Shown here: positions 28,713 through 37,271 of the stretch, one piece after another
Position numbering within the stretch: the first letter of the stretch is position 1
How the letters are laid out: every line of letters starts with the position of its first letter
NCBI GenBank assembly: GCA_965220695.1
Contig: OZ244838.1
Span: forward strand, 3,534,001-3,598,000
Reading direction: 5' to 3'
Source: UBA9620 sp965220695
GTDB taxonomy: Bacteria; Acidobacteriota; Vicinamibacteria; Vicinamibacterales; UBA8438
Length of the DNA stretch: 64,000 nt
Notes under the pieces: generated by a model
What the model was told of the DNA's origin: nothing
The model's input: the letters and a program-made list of their open reading frames with translations, nothing else
Databases searched by the model: none
Position numbers and translations under genes: made by a program

Positions 28713-31478
28713 GTGTCCGCGAATGCGTATGACGCCGCCGCGCTGGACGCCCAACGAGGGTTCTTCGCCCGCGCTCTGGGTCAATTGCCACGGAGATCCC
28801 ACGGCAACGGCGTGCCACACCAGCAAACGGTGCTGGCTGCCGAGTTGCTTCACCACACCGGCAAGATTCAGGCCGCAAAAAAGGAAGCGAACAAGATTCT
28901 CGCCGCGCAGGGCGTCCCGAGGGCGCTGACGTCGCGGTGCCTCGTGGTCGTCGGCATGTGCGCGTTGGAGGCGGGTGAGCTGCGGCATGGTATCGGCCTC
29001 CTGCGCAAGGCTGTACGCGCATGCCAAGATACGCGGGACACGGAGGCGCGCTGTCATGCGATGTTGTGCCTGCTTGCCGGATCGAGCGACGTATCCACTT
29101 CAGGCTCCCTCGCATCGCTGACGTTGGATATCAGACAATTGGCGAGTCAGCTCGGACTCACCACGCACAGCATTCGTCTGCATTTGATCCTGGGTCGGGC
29201 GGCGGGAAGGCACGGTCAAATCGAGCAGGCCGGCAATCACCTGCTAGCGGCTCGACGTGTACTGGATTCGGAAACGAATCCATGGCTGGAGGGGCGCTGC
29301 TTCCTGGACACCTCGATAGTCGCATGTCTCCGGTCCGACCATGAAGACGCACTGGTATCCGCGAAGCGTGCGCTCGCGTGTGCGCTGAAGTCGGGGCACC
29401 AGAAAACGCACGCCGAAACGCTCGGGCACCTCGGTTCACTCCATTTGAACGAGGGCAACGTCTCCAAGGCGGATCATTTCTTTATCCGCTGTTCGCGCAT
29501 CGAGTCCAAGGACACCGAAGTGGTATCTGCGCTGCTGGATGGGCGCGCACAGTTGGAGCTGTTCAGGGGCCGCTATCGGGAGTGCGAAGCTCTTCTCGAC
29601 AAATTGGACGCTCAACGTTCGATCGCCAGTGGTTTCAAGGCCGCCTGGTATCAGGTGTCGCCGATACGTACGCGAGTCCGTCTTCTACAACAGACAAAGA
29701 GGTGGTCCGCCAGTCTGAAGGCGGCCGAAGTCGGATTGGCGTACGCGGCCGAACGGGGGGATCGCCTGTTGGCCGCCGCGCTCCACCTTCACAAAGCCGA
29801 TGCCCTGATCGGCCTCAATCGTCTGGATGAGGCCGCCAGCGTAGTGGAGGGCGTCTCGGAGTTGTGCGAATCCTGGTTGCCCTCCATGACTGCCGAGGTG
29901 AACCGGGTAAAGGGCACCCTGCTGGCGAAGCAGGGTATGACGGCCGGCGGACTGCAGCGTTTGCAGCGCGCGGTCCGCGTGCTCTCGGTGGTAGGCAGCG
30001 CGAGCGCGCTGAGGCAGGCGAAAGATGCGGTCGAGCGTGCGCAAGCCACGTCGGCTGGCGCGCTCTCCGACGGGCGGTTGGACCGCGGGTTGGTGGACGC
30101 GGCTACCATACTTGAATTACCCGGGAATCCGGAACTGCTGGGTCGCGAGGCGCTGGCGCTCATTGACGGTCTGGACTGCGCCGAGGGAGCGGCCCTGGTC
30201 ATGACCAGCAACGGCCGACCACTCACCGTGCTGGCCCATCGCCAGTGGACGGTCAACCAGACGCTGCAGATCACGCGGGCCACGCATCGCGGTCGGCGGC
30301 TGGCGGTCGGGGAATCCCGAGGACACCGCTATTATCTGATTGCAAAGGCCAAGAACAACGTCGCGTCGGGTGACACCCTGGCCGCCATTCGCACACTGAT
30401 CCAAACCGCCGTCAATATGGAGAATCACCGCCGCGAGCAGCGCCGGCAGGCGGCGTTTTCGCCTTTCGGGGTCACCGACAATTCCAACGGCATCTTCTCG
30501 TCCGAACAAATGCTCACGTTGGTGGCGGAGGCACGGCGCGTTGCCGGTCTTGACGTGCCGGTGTTGATCACGGGAGAGACCGGCACTGGCAAGGAAGTGG
30601 TGGCGCGAATGATCCACGCCGTGTCCCACCGAGCCTCACGGTCGTTCGTGGCATTCAACTGCAGGAACCTGACATACGGTGACGCCGAGAGCCAGCTCTT
30701 CGGTCATCGTCGCGGTTCATTCACCGACGCGCACGAGGACACACCCGGGGTCATCCGCGGCGCCAGTGGCGGCACGCTCATGCTCGACGAGGTGGGAGAG
30801 CTCGATCCCGGCATCCAGCCGGAGCTGCTCCGGTTCCTGGAATCGGGAAGAATCCAACCGGTGGGTGAACCGAAACCGGTATCGGCCAACGTACGGATCA
30901 TTGCAGCGACCACCGTAGCCATCGAAGCCCTGATCGAAAAGGGCCGGTTCCGGGAGGATCTGTTCCATAGATTGAACGTCGTCCGACTCTCCGTGCCGGC
31001 GCTTCGCCATCGTCGCAATGAGATTGGGCCGCTGGCCAGGCACTTTCTGCGCCGACACGCCGAGAACCTTCAGCGCGGCCATCTCATGCTCTCGGACGAG
31101 GCGCTGTCCTGTCTGATGCGCTACGACTGGCCGGGCAACGTACGACAACTCGAGAACGAGCTTGGCCGGGTGGCAGCGCTGGCAGACCCGGACGAAAAGA
31201 TCACTCGCAGTCATCTGTCGGCCGAGATTCGGGCGGTGAGCAACAAACCGCGGGACACGGCGTCATCGTCCAAACCAAGTTCGCCCGGCTACAATGAACT
31301 CACGATTCATATCGACCAGCCGCTGTCCGCCGCCATCGAGCAATTGGAGCGCGCGATGATTCAACGGGCACTCCGCGAGGCCGACGGCCGAGTGAACGCC
31401 GCGGCGCAGATGCTCGGGCTCTCCCGCAAGGGACTCTTTCTCAAGCGCCGCAGACTCGGTATCGAAACACGCTGGTAG
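28713..31478 (+). CDS. Sigma-54-type AAA+ regulator with TPR-like N-terminus
   Basis: 921 aa from GTG 28713. Residues 1 to about 450 are helical TPR-like repeats (e.g. ALTSRCLVVVGMCALEAGEL, ALLDGRAQLELFRGRYRECE), suggesting protein-protein sensing instead of a receiver domain. About 480-590 may be a GAF-like region. AAA+ domain: Walker A GETGTGKE (621-628), Walker B TLMLDEVGELDP (about 690), FREDLFHRLNV arginine-finger region. The sigma-54 contact loop reads GSFTDA where GAFTGA is expected (about 668-673). A Fis-type HTH ends the protein (VNAAAQMLGLSRKGLFLKRRRLG). The altered loop questions canonical sigma-54 activation. Confidence 0.88.
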   Translation: MSANAYDAAALDAQRGFFARALGQLPRRSHGNGVPHQQTVLAAELLHHTGKIQAAKKEANKILAAQGVPRALTSRCLVVVGMCALEAGELRHGIGLLRKAVRACQDTRDTEARCHAMLCLLAGSSDVSTSGSLASLTLDIRQLASQLGLTTHSIRLHLILGRAAGRHGQIEQAGNHLLAARRVLDSETNPWLEGRCFLDTSIVACLRSDHEDALVSAKRALACALKSGHQKTHAETLGHLGSLHLNEGNVSKADHFFIRCSRIESKDTEVVSALLDGRAQLELFRGRYRECEALLDKLDAQRSIASGFKAAWYQVSPIRTRVRLLQQTKRWSASLKAAEVGLAYAAERGDRLLAAALHLHKADALIGLNRLDEAASVVEGVSELCESWLPSMTAEVNRVKGTLLAKQGMTAGGLQRLQRAVRVLSVVGSASALRQAKDAVERAQATSAGALSDGRLDRGLVDAATILELPGNPELLGREALALIDGLDCAEGAALVMTSNGRPLTVLAHRQWTVNQTLQITRATHRGRRLAVGESRGHRYYLIAKAKNNVASGDTLAAIRTLIQTAVNMENHRREQRRQAAFSPFGVTDNSNGIFSSEQMLTLVAEARRVAGLDVPVLITGETGTGKEVVARMIHAVSHRASRSFVAFNCRNLTYGDAESQLFGHRRGSFTDAHEDTPGVIRGASGGTLMLDEVGELDPGIQPELLRFLESGRIQPVGEPKPVSANVRIIAATTVAIEALIEKGRFREDLFHRLNVVRLSVPALRHRRNEIGPLARHFLRRHAENLQRGHLMLSDEALSCLMRYDWPGNVRQLENELGRVAALADPDEKITRSHLSAEIRAVSNKPRDTASSSKPSSPGYNELTIHIDQPLSAAIEQLERAMIQRALREADGRVNAAAQMLGLSRKGLFLKRRRLGIETRW

Positions 31479-31492
31479 CCGTGCTGTCTCGC

Positions 31493-32983
31493 ATGCCGAC
31501 TCCGCTCTCCACGTCGGTCGCCCGCGCCCCGTCGGTCGGGCAGGCGCTGATCCCCGTTGGGCTGCTGGTGTGCCTGCTCGCAGCGTCGGTCGCCCTGTTC
31601 GGCGACGCGTCGTCAAGCGGCCCCAACCAGATTGCACTCATTCTCTCGGCCGGGGCCGCCGCGCTCGTCGGGGTGCGCAACGGGCATTCGTGGAAAACGA
31701 TCGAGCGCGGCATCAGCCAGGGCATATCGGTCTCGGTGGGCGCGCTGCTGATCCTGCTGGTGGTGGGTTCGCTCATCGGCGCCTGGATTCTGGCCGGCGC
31801 CGTACCCACCATGATCTACTACGGGCTGCAACTGCTGTCGCCCTCGGTGTTCTATGCCGCCGCCTGCGTCATCTGCGCGTTCGTGTCGCTGGCCATCGGC
31901 AGCTCCTGGACGACCGCCGGCACCATCGGAATCGCCCTCGTCGGTATCGCGGCGGCGCAGGGATTGCATATGGGGTTGGCGGTGGGGGCCATCGTGTCCG
32001 GCGCCTATTTCGGCGACAAGATGTCGGTACTCTCCGACACGACCAATCTGGCGCCGGCCGTGGCGGGCACCGACCTGTTTTCGCACATCAGGCACATGGT
32101 CTGGACGACGGGGCCGAGTTTCGGCATCGCACTGGCGCTCTTCGCCGCCGCCGGGCTCGTGGCGCCGACTCCGGTCAGCGCCGGCGACCTCGCGCTGCTG
32201 GTGGACGCGCTCGAACGCGAGTTCACGATCGGGCCGCACCTGCTGATTCCGGTCGTGCTGGTGCTGATGCTCGTCGTACGCCGGGTTCCAGCGTTCCCTG
32301 CCCTCTTGATCGGCACGTTGGCCGGCGTCGCCTGCGCGATGCTCTTCCAGAGCGATACGGTGGTGGCGTTCGTCGGTGACCCGACCCTCAGCCGTCCCGT
32401 CGCCCTGGTCAAGGGGTGCTGGATCGCGCTATTCGACGGGTTCGTGCTCGAATCCGGTGATCGCACGCTCGACGAGCTGCTCAGCCGGGGCGGCATGGCG
32501 AACATGCTGACGACCGTGTGGCTCATCCTGTCCGCCATGATGTTCGGCGCGGTCATGGAGACCACCGGGCTTCTCGAGTCGCTCGCCCGCCGCATTCTGG
32601 CCACCGTCCACAGCACCGGCAGCCTCATCTCGGCCACGTTGCTGACCTCGTTCGGCACCAATGTGATCACGGCGGATCAGTACATCTCGATCGTGCTGCC
32701 GGGACGGATGTTCCGCGCCGAATACGAGCGCCGGCGGCTCGACCCGAAGAATCTGTCGCGGACGCTGGAAGACGCGGGCACGCTCACGTCGGTGCTCATC
32801 CCGTGGAACACGTGCGGCGCATACATGGCCGGCACCCTCGGCGTCGCGACGCTCACCTACGCCCCGTTCTGCTTCTTCAACCTCATCAACCCGCTGGTCG
32901 CCGCCGTCTACGGCTGGAGCAACATCTCTGTCGCACCGCTGGCCGCCGATCAGCCACGCCCGTCCACGACAATCGAAGCCTAG
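31493..32983 (+). CDS. nhaC: NhaC-family Na+/H+ antiporter
   Basis: 496 aa from ATG 31493 (MPTPLSTSVARAPSVG); GTG 31481, 3 nt after the regulator stop, would add four residues. About 11-12 hydrophobic segments. SFGSSWTTAGTIG-like FVSLAIGSSWTTAGTIGIAL and GAYFGDKMSVLSDTTNLAPA are hallmarks of NhaC. Exchanges Na+ for protons, possibly with an organic partner as in malate-lactate NhaC types. Being immediately downstream, it may be cotranscribed with the regulator. Between its stop and 33108 a short hydrophobic frame exists but lacks a good start. Confidence 0.92.
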   Translation: MPTPLSTSVARAPSVGQALIPVGLLVCLLAASVALFGDASSSGPNQIALILSAGAAALVGVRNGHSWKTIERGISQGISVSVGALLILLVVGSLIGAWILAGAVPTMIYYGLQLLSPSVFYAAACVICAFVSLAIGSSWTTAGTIGIALVGIAAAQGLHMGLAVGAIVSGAYFGDKMSVLSDTTNLAPAVAGTDLFSHIRHMVWTTGPSFGIALALFAAAGLVAPTPVSAGDLALLVDALEREFTIGPHLLIPVVLVLMLVVRRVPAFPALLIGTLAGVACAMLFQSDTVVAFVGDPTLSRPVALVKGCWIALFDGFVLESGDRTLDELLSRGGMANMLTTVWLILSAMMFGAVMETTGLLESLARRILATVHSTGSLISATLLTSFGTNVITADQYISIVLPGRMFRAEYERRRLDPKNLSRTLEDAGTLTSVLIPWNTCGAYMAGTLGVATLTYAPFCFFNLINPLVAAVYGWSNISVAPLAADQPRPSTTIEA

Positions 32984-33139
32984 CAGACCTCCATGCGATA
33001 TTCCTCGGATACGGTCTGGCCTCTGAAGGCTGGCTGTTTTTCGTGTCGCTGGTCATGCTGGTCACGCTGTTCCGGCGGATCCCGGCGGCCACGACCGCGG
33101 AAGTGTGATCGCGCGGCTGCACGGCGGCGCGCGGCCGCG

Positions 33140-33153
33140 CCACGGGCTGCCAG
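33140..33153. repeat. Isolated TIR-element terminus remnant
   Basis: CCACGGGCTGCCAG, matching the inward-reading element terminus with one change. It lies between the NhaC and PAP2 genes and falls in the doubtful N-terminal extension of PAP2, supporting the later start. No partner terminus nearby. Confidence 0.5.
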
Positions 33154-33194
33154 CCAGTCTTGCGCCCGGTCGTCTCCACTGTCACCATGGCGTC

Positions 33195-34010
33195 GTGCGC
33201 GTATCCGAGTGGATCGTCTGCGGATTCTTCGCCTACCTGGTGATCCTGGCGCGCGCGTTCCCGCTTTCGAGTCGGCGCCGGGTGCGCGTGGTTCTCGTGG
33301 CGCTGGTGTGCGTCGGTCTGACGGTGATGCTGTCGCAGCTTCGCCTGCAGGCGCCGATGCGGATCGCGCGCGACTGGGTCCCGGCGCTCTTCCTGCTGCA
33401 GGGATACTGGCTCGGCGGACTCTATTTCTCGCGTCCGATGCTGCATGTCGAGAACCGGCTGCTGAGCCTCGATCGCCGGCTCTTCACCACCGCCCATCTG
33501 TCCGCCGCCATCCGGCGTGCGCCGCGGATTCTGCTCGAACTGCTCGAACTGGCCTACCTGGGCGCCTATCCGTTCGTACCGCTCACGTTCGGGCTCGTGT
33601 ATGCCTCCGGCGGCCAGGACGGCATCGACCGCTTCTGGACCGCCACGTTGATCGCATCGTTCGGCTGCTACGGCATGCTGCCATGGATACAGACCCGGCC
33701 GCCGCGCGCACTTGAACGGGACAGCGCCATCGACGCCAGGGCGCTCACGATACGAACGGTCAATCTCCAGTTGCTCGCTCGCGCGTCGATCCAGGTCAAC
33801 ACGGTGCCCAGCGGACACGCCGCGACCGCGCTGGCGGCGGCGCTCGTCACCGGAGAGCTCGTCCCGGCATCGCTGCCGATCCTGCTCGGCACTGCACTCG
33901 CCATCGCCGCCGCCACGGTGGTTGGCCGGTATCACTATGCGGTCGACACGCTGCTTGGCCTGGGCACGGGCCTCGCCGGCTGGTGGGCGGCGCGGCTCCT
34001 GACGTCGTGA
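33195..34010 (+). CDS. PAP2-type membrane phosphatase
   Basis: 271 aa from GTG 33195 (VRVSEWIVCGFFAYLV). GTG 33105 is in frame and would give 301 aa, but the extra 30 residues include an element-terminus remnant (33140-33153) and do not look protein-like. Several transmembrane helices. PAP2 motifs: NTVPSGHAATALAA (P-SGH) and GRYHYAVDTLLG (RxxxHxxxD type) near the C-terminus. Likely dephosphorylates a lipid pyrophosphate or phosphatidate facing the periplasm; the exact substrate is unknown. Confidence 0.85.
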   Translation: MRVSEWIVCGFFAYLVILARAFPLSSRRRVRVVLVALVCVGLTVMLSQLRLQAPMRIARDWVPALFLLQGYWLGGLYFSRPMLHVENRLLSLDRRLFTTAHLSAAIRRAPRILLELLELAYLGAYPFVPLTFGLVYASGGQDGIDRFWTATLIASFGCYGMLPWIQTRPPRALERDSAIDARALTIRTVNLQLLARASIQVNTVPSGHAATALAAALVTGELVPASLPILLGTALAIAAATVVGRYHYAVDTLLGLGTGLAGWWAARLLTS

Positions 34011-34178
34011 CCGCGTCGTCGAACAGCGGGAGGCGTGTCCAGACACCCTCGCGGATCACCGGGACGCGCAGCCATCTGATACGCTTTCCGTTTTGCCTCT
34101 CAGCGTGGAGCGTCGATGATCGACAGGTTGTGCACACGATACGGACCTGATCGCGGCCCAGGGAACACCGGAGCGGTC

Positions 34179-36470
34179 ATGCGGACCGTCGTCCTGGGAC
34201 TCGTCTGCGTCCTGGGGCTGACCGGCGGCGGCCGCGCCGCGGCGCAGAGCCGCCCCGTGACCGGTGTCGAGCTCGCCGCCCAGGCCCCCGGCAAGATCGC
34301 GGACGCCATGCTGGTCGAGCAGGCGCCCGCGCTCGACGGCGACGTGCTGGGCGACCCCGCGTGGGCTGCCGCGGAACCGGTGAGCGGCTTCGTCCAGAGC
34401 GCCCCGGACGAAGGCCGTCCCGCCACCGAGCGCACCGAGGTGCGGGTCGTGTTCACGAACGACACGATCTACTTCGGGGTGGTCTGCTACGACTCCGACC
34501 CGTCCACCATCATCGTCAGCGACAGCCGCCGCGATTCGTCGATGAACGACGCCGACAGCTTTCAGATCGTGCTCGACACGTTCAGCGACCGGCAGAACGG
34601 TTTCGTGTTCGGCACGACCCCGGCGGGCCAGGAATACGACGGTCAGGTGACCGACGAGGGCGGCGGCCGGAGCCTGTTCAGGGGAGGCGGACGCGGCGGG
34701 TTCAACCGCGGCAGTGGCGGCGGGTTCAACGTCAACTGGGACGGCGCCTGGCAGGTGCGCACGACGACCACCGAGATCGGCTGGAGCGCCGAGTTCGCCA
34801 TCCCGTTCCGGACCATTCGTTATCCCGACCGTGCAGAGCAGTCCTGGGGCGTGAACTTCCAGCGCAACATTCGCCGCCGCAACGAAACGGCCTACTGGGC
34901 GCCGTTGCCGCGCCAATACAATCTCTATCGCGTCTCGATGGCGGGGCAGCTCGACGGCGTGCTGCCACCGATCGGATTCACCGGCAACCTCCAGCTCACG
35001 CCGTACGTGATCGGCGAGATCCTCACCCGCGACAATCGACCCGAACGCGGCCCGGTCGCGCTCGGCACTGGCGGCGCCGACCTCAAGTACAGCGTCACCT
35101 CGGGCTTGACGCTCGACGCCACGGTCAACACCGATTTTGCCCAGGTGGAAGTCGACAACCAGCAGATCAACCTGGACCGGTTCAACCTGTTCTTCCCCGA
35201 GAAGCGGCCGTTCTTCCTCGAGAACGCGGGGGCGTTCTCGGTCGCCAACCAGGGACCGGCCAGCGGCCGCAACCTGGGCCAGACCGAGCTGTTCTTCAGC
35301 CGCAACATCGGAATCGACGCAAACCGTGCTCCGGTGTCGATTCTCGGCGGCGCCAGACTGTCGGGCAAAGTCAACGACTCGACCACGGTCGGACTCCTCA
35401 ACATGCAGACCGAGTCGGTCGAGAACGTGTCCCCGGCGAACAACTTCTCCGTCGCGCGGGTGCGACGCGATCTCCCGAACCGGTCGAGCATCGGCGGGCT
35501 GTTCGTGAACCGGCAGGGCACGGGCGCCATGGCGGCGACCGACGACTACAACCGCACCTTTGCGGTGGATGGTCGCTGGGGCATCGGGCAAAACGGCCTG
35601 ATGCAAGGCTTTGTCGGTCGCACTCAGACGCCCGGTCGGGACGGACGCGACCACGCCATGAGCTTCTCGACCAGCTACGACTCGGAGGCGTGGCGTCTGA
35701 TCGGCGGCTACCAGGAGAACGGTGAAGACTTCAACCCCGAGGTCGGCTACCAGCGCAGGACGGGCGGATTCCGCAAGGTGGACTTCGGCCTCAACAACAC
35801 GACGCGGCCGAACGGTTTTCTCAAGTACCAGGAGTTGACGCCGCACATGAGCTTCACCCGCTTCTGGAATCTCGACGGCGTCATGGAGACGACCCACCTC
35901 CACCTGCACTTCGACGGCGAGTTCGAAGACAGCTCGTCGGGCGGTGTCTCGTACGACATCCGCAGCGAGACGGTGTTCAAGGAATTCCCGGTGTCCGGTC
36001 TGCCGGTACCGCCCGGCAGCTACGATTTCAACGAGCTCACCTACTCTTACAACTCGAACCGCTCGGCGCCGTTCAGCGCGGGCATCCGCGCCACCACGGC
36101 CGGGTTCTTCGACGGCCACATCGTGACGATCCGCCCCACGATCAACGCCCGCTACGGCGAGACGCTCAATCTGTCACTGAGCTACAGCCGCAACGACATC
36201 GACCTGCCCAGCGGCAGCACGATCACGAATCTGACCAGTATGAGCGCCGGCTACAACTTCTCGCCCCGGCTCTACGTGCAGACGCTGGTGCAACACAACG
36301 ACAGCGACGACCTCTTTTCGGTGCACTTCCGCGTCGGCTGGCTGCAGGATGCCAATACCGGCCTGTTCTTCGTGTTCAACGGGACCGGCGGTCTCGACGG
36401 GTTCATGCCGCCGGGCGCAGGACGCAGCTTCATCCTCAAGTACAGCTACCTGTTCAACGTGCTCGATTAG
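34179..36470 (+). CDS. DUF5916-type outer-membrane beta-barrel protein with CBM9-like N-terminus
   Basis: 763 aa from ATG 34179 (MRTVVLGLVCVLGLTGGG, signal peptide ending near RAAAQ). Residues about 40-220 resemble a carbohydrate-binding family 9-like domain (ALDGDVLGDPAWAAAEPVSG, TNDTIYFGVVCYDSDP), followed by a beta-rich C-terminal part (LNLFFPEKRPFFLENAGAF-like segment is diagnostic of DUF5916). Final residue pattern (SFILKYSYLFNVLD) suits an outer-membrane strand. Function unknown; such proteins are common in Acidobacteriota and Bacteroidota. The stop TAG is immediately followed by a half copy of the TIR element. Confidence 0.88.
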   Translation: MRTVVLGLVCVLGLTGGGRAAAQSRPVTGVELAAQAPGKIADAMLVEQAPALDGDVLGDPAWAAAEPVSGFVQSAPDEGRPATERTEVRVVFTNDTIYFGVVCYDSDPSTIIVSDSRRDSSMNDADSFQIVLDTFSDRQNGFVFGTTPAGQEYDGQVTDEGGGRSLFRGGGRGGFNRGSGGGFNVNWDGAWQVRTTTTEIGWSAEFAIPFRTIRYPDRAEQSWGVNFQRNIRRRNETAYWAPLPRQYNLYRVSMAGQLDGVLPPIGFTGNLQLTPYVIGEILTRDNRPERGPVALGTGGADLKYSVTSGLTLDATVNTDFAQVEVDNQQINLDRFNLFFPEKRPFFLENAGAFSVANQGPASGRNLGQTELFFSRNIGIDANRAPVSILGGARLSGKVNDSTTVGLLNMQTESVENVSPANNFSVARVRRDLPNRSSIGGLFVNRQGTGAMAATDDYNRTFAVDGRWGIGQNGLMQGFVGRTQTPGRDGRDHAMSFSTSYDSEAWRLIGGYQENGEDFNPEVGYQRRTGGFRKVDFGLNNTTRPNGFLKYQELTPHMSFTRFWNLDGVMETTHLHLHFDGEFEDSSSGGVSYDIRSETVFKEFPVSGLPVPPGSYDFNELTYSYNSNRSAPFSAGIRATTAGFFDGHIVTIRPTINARYGETLNLSLSYSRNDIDLPSGSTITNLTSMSAGYNFSPRLYVQTLVQHNDSDDLFSVHFRVGWLQDANTGLFFVFNGTGGLDGFMPPGAGRSFILKYSYLFNVLD

Positions 36471-36525
36471 GAGCCCGTGGTGAAACGGCGCGTCGCACCG
36501 AGACCCTGGCGCAGCAATGCCGCGC
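36468..36525 (+). repeat. Half copy of the TIR element between convergent genes
   Basis: Starts TAGGAGCCCGTGGTGAAAC, the TAG being the stop of the upstream CDS. It continues with CGTCGCACCGAGACCCTGG and CAGCAATGCCGCGC, matching the right-end side of the copy at 27746, then ends at the TerC stop. The opposite terminus is absent. Confidence 0.8.
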
Positions 36526-36526
36526 A

Positions 36527-37255
36527 TCAGTAGACCTTCTTCAGACGCAACGGGGTCTGCCGCCTGATGCGCTGGTTGATCACCTCGACGAAGACCGAGA
36601 ACGCCATCGCGAAGTAGAGATAGCCCTTCGGCACCTCCTGGTGGAACGCTTCGGCCACGAGCGAGAAGCCGACAAGCAGCAGGAAGCTCAGCGCGAGGAT
36701 CTTCACGGTCGGCCGCTCGTTGACGAACGCGCTGATCATTTCGGCCGAGAGCAGCATCACGCCGACGGCGATGACGATGGCGGCGACCATCACCCAGATC
36801 TGCTCGACCATGCCGACCGCGGTGATCACCGAGTCGAGCGAGAACACGATGTCCAGCACCAGGATCTGCAGGATCACACTGGTGAACGACGCGGCGACCT
36901 TGGCCGACTTGCGCCCCTCGCACCCTTCAAGGCTCTCGTGAATCTCGTAGGTCGACTTGGCCAGCAGGAACAGACCGCCGAGCAGCAGCGTCAGGTCGCG
37001 GCCGGAAAAGTCGTGCCCCAGCACGGCGAACAACGGCTCGGTCAAGCGGATGATCCAACTGATCGACAGGAGCAACCCGATGCGCGACACCATCGCCAGC
37101 GCCAGCCCGATTTGGCGGGCGGGCCGCTGCTGCGGGTCGGGCAGCTTGGCGGACAAGATCGAGATGAAGATGACGTTGTCCACCCCCAGCACAATCTCGA
37201 GGACGGTCAACGTGACCAGCGCGATCCAGATCTCGGGATTGAGCAGCCAGTCCAT
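36527..37255 (-). CDS. TerC family integral membrane protein
   Basis: 242 aa, about seven transmembrane segments. TerC marks: LTVLEIVLGVDNVIFISIL near the N-terminus and LDIVFSLDSVITAVGM in the second half, each with a membrane-embedded acidic residue. Proposed roles of the family are metal (Mn2+) efflux or metalation of exported proteins. It starts 16 nt after the zinc metalloprotease stop, so cotranscription with that secreted metalloenzyme is likely and agrees with a metalation role, though that link is inferred. Confidence 0.92.
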   Translation of the reverse strand: MDWLLNPEIWIALVTLTVLEIVLGVDNVIFISILSAKLPDPQQRPARQIGLALAMVSRIGLLLSISWIIRLTEPLFAVLGHDFSGRDLTLLLGGLFLLAKSTYEIHESLEGCEGRKSAKVAASFTSVILQILVLDIVFSLDSVITAVGMVEQIWVMVAAIVIAVGVMLLSAEMISAFVNERPTVKILALSFLLLVGFSLVAEAFHQEVPKGYLYFAMAFSVFVEVINQRIRRQTPLRLKKVY

Positions 37256-37271
37256 GCGACAGTCTCCCGAT

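Noticed and set aside
32984..33108. Short hydrophobic frame (EGWLFFVSLVMLVTLFRR) between NhaC and PAP2
   Set aside because: It has a membrane-like stretch and its TGA overlaps a GTG (33105), but there is no acceptable start codon or ribosome-binding site; kept only as a possibility.
34056..36119. 687-aa minus-strand ORF
   Set aside because: Antisense to the DUF5916 gene, composition typical of a shadow frame.
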